38,347 bases of DNA from positions 1 through 38,347 of the forward strand of contig JBBRNO010000051.1 of the NCBI GenBank assembly GCA_038230275.1, in the 5' to 3' direction. The DNA comes from JANXXV01 sp038230275 (GTDB lineage: Bacteria > Acidobacteriota > Terriglobia > Bryobacterales > Bryobacteraceae). Position 1 is the stretch's first letter. The number at the start of each line of letters is the position of its first letter. Shown here in pieces: positions 31,591 through 38,347 of the stretch. A program made the translations under genes and the position numbers. Below the pieces are notes generated by a model. It had not been told where the DNA came from and searched no databases. It saw only the letters and a program-made list of their open reading frames with translations.

Positions 31591-34500
31591 TCACATTGGC
31601 GGACGCCGGAGCACCTTTACTTCAACCTCGTGTTCTTTGCGGTCGTCGGCCAGGTGGACAATGTTCTGCAACGCAACGCCTGCATCCACCTGGGTAATGG
31701 TAATGTGATACACCGTCTCGCGATACCGGTAGTGAATCCGAAAATCTTTCCAATCCGCGGGCAGGCACGGCGAAAAGACCAGTTTGTCCACTTCCAACGT
31801 GACGCCCAGGAGCGATTCCAAAATGAGCCGGTACATCCAGCCCGCCGAGCCTGTGTACCACGTCCAGCCGCCTCGGCCAGTGTGGGGCGGCATCGCATAG
31901 ACATCGGCCGCCACGACATACGGCTCCACTTTATAGGTGGCCACCGCCTGCAGGGAACTGGCGTGATTCACAGGGTTGATCATCGCCAGAAGTTCCCACG
32001 CCCGTTCGCTGTCGCCCAACTGGGCAAACGCCATGGTGGCCCAAATGGCCGCATGGGTGTATTGACCGCCATTCTCTCTTACGCCCGGAACGTAGCCCTT
32101 TATATAGCCCGGATTCATTCTCGAATGATCGAAGGGAGGGTCTAGCAACTGGATGAGGGAATGCTCGCGGCGCACCAGGCGCTGGTCTACCGCATGCATG
32201 GCCCGGCGCGCTCGCCCGGGGTCGCCCGCGCCCGAAAGCACCGCCCAGCTTTGCGAAATAGAATCGATCTGGCATTCCGGGTTGCTTGCGGAACCCAGCG
32301 GCGTCCCATCGTCGAAGTAAGCGCGCCGGTACCATTCTCCGTCCCAGCCATTGTCCTCGATGTTGTGCCGCAGGGTCGCCGCCTCGCGTTGGCACCGGTC
32401 GGCGAACACTGCGTCGCCGCGCCCGCGCGCCACCCCGCCAAATTGCAGCAACACGTCATACAGAAAGAAGCCTAGCCAAATGCTTTCTCCCTTGCCGCGC
32501 TCGCCCACCAGGTTCATGCCGTCGTTCCAATCGCCCGATCCCATCAGCGGAAGTCCGTGCTCTCCAAAGCGCAGGCCTTTCAAAACTGCCTGCACGCAAT
32601 GATCGTAAAGTGTAGCCGTCTTATGCGAGGGCGCCGGAAGATCGAAGTACGAATCTTCATCCGTCTTGAGCGGCCGGCCTTCAATGAACGGGATGGATTC
32701 CTCCAGTATGCCGGTGTCTCCGGTGGCCAGCACGTAACGGCAAGCGGCTAATGGGAGCCAGAGGAAATCGTCCGAACACGTGGTCCGCACACCCCGGCCC
32801 AAGGGAGGATGCCACCAATGTTGGACATCGCCTTCGACAAATTGACGAGCCGCGCTGCGCAGCAGATGTGCTCGTACCAGGTCGGGCGTGGTGTGAATGA
32901 GCGCCATCGTATCCTGCAACTGGTCGCGGAAACCATAGGCGCCGCCGGACTGGTAGTAACCACTTCGCGCCCACAGGCGGCAGGAAAGTGTTTGATACAC
33001 CAGCCATCCGTTCGCCAGGACGTTCACCGACGGATCGGGAGTTTCCACGTGCACCGCGCCCAGTGTGTGTTTCCAGTATTGCCAGACAGCTTCCAAGGCC
33101 CCTCGCGCGGCGCCCGCTCCACGGAACCGGCGCACCAGCGTTCTTGCATCCTCCGTGTCGCGCCCCACGCCCAGGGTGAACACAATCTCGCGCTGTTCGC
33201 CGGCTGGAATCACAATCGGCACCTGTACCGCCGCACACGGGTCCAATGCCACGCCCACCTTTCCGGAGAGCCTGGCTCTGGACATGGCATCGGGATTCGA
33301 AAGGCTACCGTTGCGGCCCAGGAATTCGGCACGGTCGCCGGTTACGTTGCGGCTCTGGTCATCCGTATCGAAGAAAGCGACCCGCCCCGGCAGTTCGGCC
33401 CCGTAGGGATTGCGCGCGAAGACGGCGGACGTCTTGGTGTCCACTTCGGTACAGATATTCATTGCCGTTTTCGGGCGCAGATCCCCCAGTACCCACTCTG
33501 CGTATCCGGTGACGGAAATGCGCCGCGGCCGTCCCGAATCATTTCGCAGCTTGAAGACGGTAAACTTGACTGGCGCGTCAACGGCCACATACACCCAGAC
33601 TTCGGAATGGATTTCGGCTTCCGTATGTTCGAACACGCTGTAGCCAAAGCCGTGCCGGGTTGTATACGGAGTAGCGCCGCGCGCGGGAAGTGGCGTCGGC
33701 GACCAGAAGTATCCGGTCTCTTCATCGCGTATGTAGAAGGCTTCGCCGCTGGGATCTCCGACGGGATCGTTGTACCACGGCGTCAACCTGTATTCATGGG
33801 CATTTTCACACCATGTGTAGGCGGCTCCACTCTCTGAGACCACGGTTCCGAAGTAGGGATTGGCCAATACGTTCACCCACGGCGCCGGCGTCACGTGTCC
33901 GGTCGCCGTCGTAATTACGTATTCGCGGCCATCGGGTGTAAAGCCGCCGAAGCCGTTGAAGAAGATCAGGTCGCTGCGTGTCAGCTTCACCGCGGCCGAC
34001 GGCTCCACGCGGTGCGTGCGCGCCGGAGCCAGCCGTGGGACTAGTGCCTTTGCCAGATTTCGCCCCTGCAATTGGCCTGAAAGCGTGCCACGGCTATCTG
34101 AAACAATGACGCGGGCCACTGTTTGCAGGAGGATTCTGTCCTCGACGGAAATCTGGTCGGCCGGCCGGACGAAGATTTCGCCGGGCCTTCCGCTCTGGCC
34201 GAATTCTCCAGACCCCGTGATCAGGCCCATAATCTGTTCCTGCAGCAACTGGCGGTAACCCGCATGATCTTCATTCCAGATCATCAGATCGACTGCCAGC
34301 CCCTTCAGCCGCCAGTAGGCGTGGGCCTGAACCAGTTGACGCACCAGTTCCAGATTCTCCGCATCCGCAATCTGAAGCAGCACAATGGGAAGGTCGCCGG
34401 AAATTGCATAGCCCCAGAGACCCGATTGGCCGCGCTGGTTTTGCAGAATGATGGCGGATTCGGCGCGCAACGAAGAATTGGCATAGATGATGGACCCCGC

Positions 34501-37500
34501 CAGACGTCCATAAAGCTGCGCATCGGCTTCGCTGGCGTTGATCTGCCGCAAGGTGACCTGATTGTGCGTCCATGCGAGTTCGAACACCCGGTCAGCCAGG
34601 TGGCGATCCAGATATTTTTCGACGAGCCCCAGACAGGCGTCGCGGTTCTCACCAATCCCGGACACGACATTCACTGTTGCAGTCTGGCCGGGTTCCAGTG
34701 TAATGCGGCAGCGAATCGCGACGATTGGATCCAGCACCGGTCCCTGCGTACCCGAAAGAGGTGCCGAAGTCTTCATCGCATCCGGGCTGGCGACCGTATT
34801 CCCGCGCCCGATGAACTGCAACCGATCGGTTTCGTAGGAGGCCTCCTCCACCTCGGTCGCGCCATGTACCACCATCAGGTGCAGCATCCACGGCGGCGTT
34901 TCGCTTGCCGAGCGCGGCCGGCGCGTGCACAAGATCGCCTGCCGGTGGCGGACAATCTCGGTGTGAACAAAAAGATTTCCGAACGCTGGATGTGCGGCGT
35001 CGGCGGCGGGCGGGTTGATCACTACCTCGGCATAGCTGGTGACATCCAGACTCTTGCGCGTTCGCGATGTGTTAGTAATGCTGATGCGCCGCAGTTCTAT
35101 GTCGTCTTCCGGCGACACGGCGATCTCGGTGTAGGTGTCAACGTCAAACTCCGAACGCCGGAATTCAGCCCGGCCCTCTGAGAAAATAGCTTCGTACTTC
35201 TTCGGGCGTCTCAGCGTAGGTTGATAGGCGGTGGACCAGAATTCGCCCGTAAGCACTTCGCGGACGTAACAGAACGTTCCCCAATTATCGCGAGTGCTAT
35301 CTTCCCGCCAGCGAGTGACGGCGATGTCTTTCCAGCGGCTGTATCCACCACCGGCGCTGGTTACCATGACATGATATCGGCCGTTTGAAAGTAACTGCAC
35401 TTCCGGCACTGGGGTGTTCGGGCTGGTTAACACTCGCACTTCCGGCTGCAAATCGGTGGAGAGTTGCTGCACGCTCGCCAGCTCCGTCGTGTGCAGCGGG
35501 ACTACGCCTGATTTGAGCACGCGCTCTTGCAGCAAGAGCGTCGTCGCCTGAAACGACGGGTCGGATTCGAAGCGTCTCTGCATCGGCCGGTTTAGCAGCA
35601 GGTACGAAAGCGAAAGAAAACTCATGCCCTGGTGGTGGGCCATGAACGAACGGATGACGGCGCTGGTCTGCCCGCGCGGTACGCGGAGAGGCGTGTAGTC
35701 GATGGCCTCATAGAAGCCGAATCTGCCCTCAAATCCCTCCGCACTCAGCCGTTGCAGATTGAGGCAGGCTTCTTCCGGAGCCACCATCAGGGCCATTGCC
35801 GTGGCGTACGGTGTCACAACCAGGTCTTCCGCCAATCCGCGTTTCAGTCCCAAACCGGGCACGCCGAATGCCCGGTACTGGTAATTCAACGAAGCATCGG
35901 TAATGTTATATGCGGATTCGGAGATGCCCCAGGGGACCCCGCGCTGTCTGCCATATTCGATCTGCCGCTTCACCGCGGCAATGCAGGTTTGATCCAGCAA
36001 AGTGTTCTGGTAGGTGGGCATCACCAGTAGCGGCATCAGATACTCAAACATCGAGCCGCTCCAGGAAACCAGAATCGGGCCGGCTTTCGAACTAGTCAAT
36101 AGCCGTCCCAGAGCGAACCAGTTCTCCTGTGGAATTTCGCCCTGTGCGATTGCTACGAAGCTGCTTAATCTTGCTTCCGAGGCCAGCAGATCGTAGCAAC
36201 TCGGGTCGCAACGCCGGTCGCCTACGTTGTAGCCAATGGACAACAGGTTTCGCACTTTATCGAATAAGAAGCCATATTCCATCACCGAAAATTCGGCGGC
36301 TTGCGCGCCAATTGCATCCAGCGCCGCGATTCTTGCGGACGCCCGCTGGCTGGCCAGGTTAACCAGGCGTTCCACTTCGTCAAGCCAGTTCTTCTCCTGG
36401 ATGGTGGCATTCACGCCCAACTCTTGGCGAAGAACCGGCAGAAGCTCCGCTTCCAGTTTTTCAATCTCACGCAGAGACGGAATATTGTCCAGCGCGGCAA
36501 TTCCTCTCATGCGGTTCGGAGGCGCTACACCCGAGCCACCCATGGAAACCCACGGAGCGAGATACGCCAGATCATCCGCTGCCCCGCGGCACTGGCGGGC
36601 CAGCGCACGTGCCCACCAATTCACTTGATTTTCCGAGGCGGCGGCGTCTGTCGGGCCCGGGTTGACAGTGGCGAGAATCGCTACCAGGTCCGTGGATGCA
36701 ACGGCCAATCTCTCCAGGCAAATCCACGCTGCGTTCAAAGATGTTGGCTGGGTTCCGGTGGCCGCTTCCAGATACTCCTGCAGTTGGACCAGCTTGGTTG
36801 CCGCCGCCGCTCCCAGCGTCATTCGCGCCGTCGTTCCCACCAGAATTCTTAACGTGATGGAAATGCCATCGTACACAGCAACCCTGAAAACCCGGTGATT
36901 CGGCAGGTCGAACAGGCCCTGGCGTAGAGTCATCAAATGCCCCGCCAGATTGCCGCTATCCACGGTGGAGATGTAGCGCGGTTCCAGCGGTTTTAGCGAT
37001 TGCGAATCGTACCAGTTGTAGAAATGGCCGCGATGGCGTTCCATTGATTCCAGCGTGCGAATGGTGTTTCCGGTCCGCTCAATCAGATCCCCCGAAGCGA
37101 TATAGCCGAAGTCGTACGCCGAAAGGCTCGACAGCAGGTACAGGCCGATATTGGTTGGCGAAGTCCGATGCGCAATCACCTCGATCGGCTGTTCCTGATA
37201 ATTGTCCGGAGGCAGCCAGTTATCCTCCAGGCCCACAAACTCCTCAAAAAACGCCCAAGTTCTTCTAGCCAGTTTTCGCAGAAATAGGACTTGCCCGAAG
37301 GAGAGTCTGGCCTCCCCCCGCCGGATGCGCCGGCTGACCCACCACGCAATCGCCGGAGATGAAAACCAGAGGCCCAGAACCGGTGCTGCGACCGTCAAGG
37401 ACTGCGGCCGGAAATAGAAAAGTCCCAGCCAAACCGCCGCGGCGAAGAACGGCGCGAACCACATGGCGAGCCACTCGCTGGCCGATTCCGAGCGCTGCTT

Positions 37501-38347
37501 GCGATCCTGGCCACTGGCCGGGTTCCATTCCAGTAACCGTCTTCCCGAGATCAGCATGCGGTAACAGGTCCGCAATACCGCGTCTAAACTGAACAGGGCT
37601 TCGTAGGGAAGGCAGGCGAACGTAAATGCATACTGCAGGAACTGTTCGCCCGCCGAAATCATGGCGCCCGTCAGATGTTGTCCCATCTGTACGTCTGCCG
37701 GCTTGCGCACGATTTCCAGAAAGGACGCCGTCAGTGACGGAATCAGCAGGATTCCCAGAACGGCAGCGGTCCATAACCAGCTGGGTGAAACCACCATCCA
37801 CCCCAGCAAAAGCAACGCCACCAGCGCTGCCGGCACCAGGCTGCGGCGAAGATTGTCGAAGATTTTCCAACGGGACAACCCGGAAAGCGGATTCTTCAGC
37901 CGCGCGCCGCCAAGCCCTGGCGTGCGCGGTAACAGCCACCGTGCGATCTGCCAATCGCCGCGAATCCATCGATGCCGGCGGCTGACATCGGCGCTGTAGC
38001 GAAGCGGATACTCTTCGTAGAGTTGCACGTCGCTCAGCAGCGCGGCACGCGTGTAGCACCCTTCAATCAAGTCGTGGCTCAGAATGCGGTTCTCGGGAAA
38101 CCGCCCGTTCAGGCATCGCTCGAAGGCGTCTACGTCATAGATCCCTTTGCCGATAAACGAGCCTTCCCGAAACAGGTCCTGATAGACGTCGGAAACAACG
38201 CGGGTGTACGGGTCCATTCCCGGGGAGCTGCCGAACATGCGCGCATAGCGGGACCGGTTGGTACCCGGCAGGCTTACAGACACACGAGGCTGCAGAATAC
38301 CGTAGCCCTCGGTTACGCGCTGTTGTTGTTCGTCGTAGCGGGGCTGG
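31591..38347 (-). CDS. ndvB: Cyclic beta-1,2-glucan synthase (partial, N-terminus beyond right edge)
   Basis: The frame is open to the window edge; 2251 residues are visible. Family enzymes are about 2800 residues, so perhaps 550 are missing. Numbering below starts at the in-frame GTG at 38283. First comes the end of the GT84 glycosyltransferase part (GSFIGKGIYDVDAFERCL, RFPENRILSHDLIEG, RRHRWIRGDWQ at 102-112), with membrane helices near 148-164, 168-188, 270-290 and 295-316. A glucoamylase-like domain (PF10091) follows at about 660-870 (YRAFGVPGLGLKRGLAEDLV). Then come two GT36/GH94 beta-sandwich units (about 930-1200 and 1440-1700) and the GH94 (alpha/alpha)6 barrel with SGDWNDGMNL (near 1917-1926, containing the catalytic Asp) and GSAGWMYRLILES. 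The enzyme builds a beta-1,2-glucan on itself, cyclises it and trims its length by phosphorolysis; the product is a periplasmic osmoregulatory and host-interaction glucan. Confidence 0.95.
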   Translation of the reverse strand, partial: QPRYDEQQQRVTEGYGILQPRVSVSLPGTNRSRYARMFGSSPGMDPYTRVVSDVYQDLFREGSFIGKGIYDVDAFERCLNGRFPENRILSHDLIEGCYTRAALLSDVQLYEEYPLRYSADVSRRHRWIRGDWQIARWLLPRTPGLGGARLKNPLSGLSRWKIFDNLRRSLVPAALVALLLLGWMVVSPSWLWTAAVLGILLIPSLTASFLEIVRKPADVQMGQHLTGAMISAGEQFLQYAFTFACLPYEALFSLDAVLRTCYRMLISGRRLLEWNPASGQDRKQRSESASEWLAMWFAPFFAAAVWLGLFYFRPQSLTVAAPVLGLWFSSPAIAWWVSRRIRRGEARLSFGQVLFLRKLARRTWAFFEEFVGLEDNWLPPDNYQEQPIEVIAHRTSPTNIGLYLLSSLSAYDFGYIASGDLIERTGNTIRTLESMERHRGHFYNWYDSQSLKPLEPRYISTVDSGNLAGHLMTLRQGLFDLPNHRVFRVAVYDGISITLRILVGTTARMTLGAAAATKLVQLQEYLEAATGTQPTSLNAAWICLERLAVASTDLVAILATVNPGPTDAAASENQVNWWARALARQCRGAADDLAYLAPWVSMGGSGVAPPNRMRGIAALDNIPSLREIEKLEAELLPVLRQELGVNATIQEKNWLDEVERLVNLASQRASARIAALDAIGAQAAEFSVMEYGFLFDKVRNLLSIGYNVGDRRCDPSCYDLLASEARLSSFVAIAQGEIPQENWFALGRLLTSSKAGPILVSWSGSMFEYLMPLLVMPTYQNTLLDQTCIAAVKRQIEYGRQRGVPWGISESAYNITDASLNYQYRAFGVPGLGLKRGLAEDLVVTPYATAMALMVAPEEACLNLQRLSAEGFEGRFGFYEAIDYTPLRVPRGQTSAVIRSFMAHHQGMSFLSLSYLLLNRPMQRRFESDPSFQATTLLLQERVLKSGVVPLHTTELASVQQLSTDLQPEVRVLTSPNTPVPEVQLLSNGRYHVMVTSAGGGYSRWKDIAVTRWREDSTRDNWGTFCYVREVLTGEFWSTAYQPTLRRPKKYEAIFSEGRAEFRRSEFDVDTYTEIAVSPEDDIELRRISITNTSRTRKSLDVTSYAEVVINPPAADAAHPAFGNLFVHTEIVRHRQAILCTRRPRSASETPPWMLHLMVVHGATEVEEASYETDRLQFIGRGNTVASPDAMKTSAPLSGTQGPVLDPIVAIRCRITLEPGQTATVNVVSGIGENRDACLGLVEKYLDRHLADRVFELAWTHNQVTLRQINASEADAQLYGRLAGSIIYANSSLRAESAIILQNQRGQSGLWGYAISGDLPIVLLQIADAENLELVRQLVQAHAYWRLKGLAVDLMIWNEDHAGYRQLLQEQIMGLITGSGEFGQSGRPGEIFVRPADQISVEDRILLQTVARVIVSDSRGTLSGQLQGRNLAKALVPRLAPARTHRVEPSAAVKLTRSDLIFFNGFGGFTPDGREYVITTATGHVTPAPWVNVLANPYFGTVVSESGAAYTWCENAHEYRLTPWYNDPVGDPSGEAFYIRDEETGYFWSPTPLPARGATPYTTRHGFGYSVFEHTEAEIHSEVWVYVAVDAPVKFTVFKLRNDSGRPRRISVTGYAEWVLGDLRPKTAMNICTEVDTKTSAVFARNPYGAELPGRVAFFDTDDQSRNVTGDRAEFLGRNGSLSNPDAMSRARLSGKVGVALDPCAAVQVPIVIPAGEQREIVFTLGVGRDTEDARTLVRRFRGAGAARGALEAVWQYWKHTLGAVHVETPDPSVNVLANGWLVYQTLSCRLWARSGYYQSGGAYGFRDQLQDTMALIHTTPDLVRAHLLRSAARQFVEGDVQHWWHPPLGRGVRTTCSDDFLWLPLAACRYVLATGDTGILEESIPFIEGRPLKTDEDSYFDLPAPSHKTATLYDHCVQAVLKGLRFGEHGLPLMGSGDWNDGMNLVGERGKGESIWLGFFLYDVLLQFGGVARGRGDAVFADRCQREAATLRHNIEDNGWDGEWYRRAYFDDGTPLGSASNPECQIDSISQSWAVLSGAGDPGRARRAMHAVDQRLVRREHSLIQLLDPPFDHSRMNPGYIKGYVPGVRENGGQYTHAAIWATMAFAQLGDSERAWELLAMINPVNHASSLQAVATYKVEPYVVAADVYAMPPHTGRGGWTWYTGSAGWMYRLILESLLGVTLEVDKLVFSPCLPADWKDFRIHYRYRETVYHITITQVDAGVALQNIVHLADDRKEHEVEVKVLRRPPM

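Noticed and set aside
32809..35181. Two long plus-strand open frames (32809-33837 and 34123-35181)
   Set aside because: Both are antisense to the glucan synthase, whose domains are continuous through this region.

Overview
The window looks like a chromosome segment of an Acidobacteriota bacterium of the Solibacter/Bryobacter type (order Bryobacterales). This rests on family content, not on a marker gene: haem-motif proteins of the planctomycete/acidobacterial DUF1549-DUF1553 and DUF1587-DUF1592 families with their DUF1501 and DUF1552 partners, tandem FtsX-type permeases, many exported enzymes with twin-arginine signals, and high G+C. Verrucomicrobia or Planctomycetes are less likely alternatives. 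No tRNA, rRNA, CRISPR array or intact insertion sequence was seen.

Layout. 2-523: 3' end of an unknown winged-helix-like protein, then about 400 bp without a gene. 927-10187: two head-to-head transcription units. Leftward are a DUF1549/DUF1553 haem protein and a DUF1501 protein; rightward are a DUF1592-type haem protein, a DUF1552 protein and an exported esterase. 10194-11821 (minus strand): exported alpha/beta hydrolase, small cytochrome c and a remnant of a PQQ dehydrogenase. 12018-14893: a gene graveyard with two decayed cytochromes, a decayed integrase-type transposase and a GlgX-type debranching enzyme that has lost its catalytic domain; one small zinc-ribbon gene (12837-13007) looks intact. 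15200-18164 (minus): a small membrane protein, HslR-like S4 protein and ankyrin protein coupled by ATGA overlaps, followed by two small conserved proteins. The ankyrin frame is cut by one in-frame TGA.

18194-20910 (minus): a two-subunit molybdenum hydroxylase of the isoquinoline 1-oxidoreductase type, divergent from a secreted protein of unknown function that resembles the aldose-epimerase fold. 22139-24645 (minus): two overlapping MacB/FtsX-like permeases without an ATPase. 24980-27267 (minus): an exported class V aminotransferase-like protein and an SMP-30/gluconolactonase-type protein. 27548-28421 (plus): two tandem VOC (PhnB-like) proteins. 28418-29452 (minus): a Gfo/Idh/MocA oxidoreductase close to YdgJ. 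29635-30612 (plus): an exported cyclase-family (PF04199) hydrolase. 30706-31578 (minus): an exported ThuA protein. 31591 to the right edge (minus): a very large cyclic beta-1,2-glucan synthase (NdvB/ChvB type), cut at its N-terminus by the window end.

How the genes work together. Most intact proteins are predicted to act outside the cytoplasm (Sec or Tat signals) and many suggest oxidation or hydrolysis of sugars and small organic molecules. The clearest functional pairing is a Sec-exported haem-motif protein with a Tat-exported partner, seen twice in divergent orientation. The middle of the window shows active gene loss, with several redox and glycogen genes reduced to fragments.
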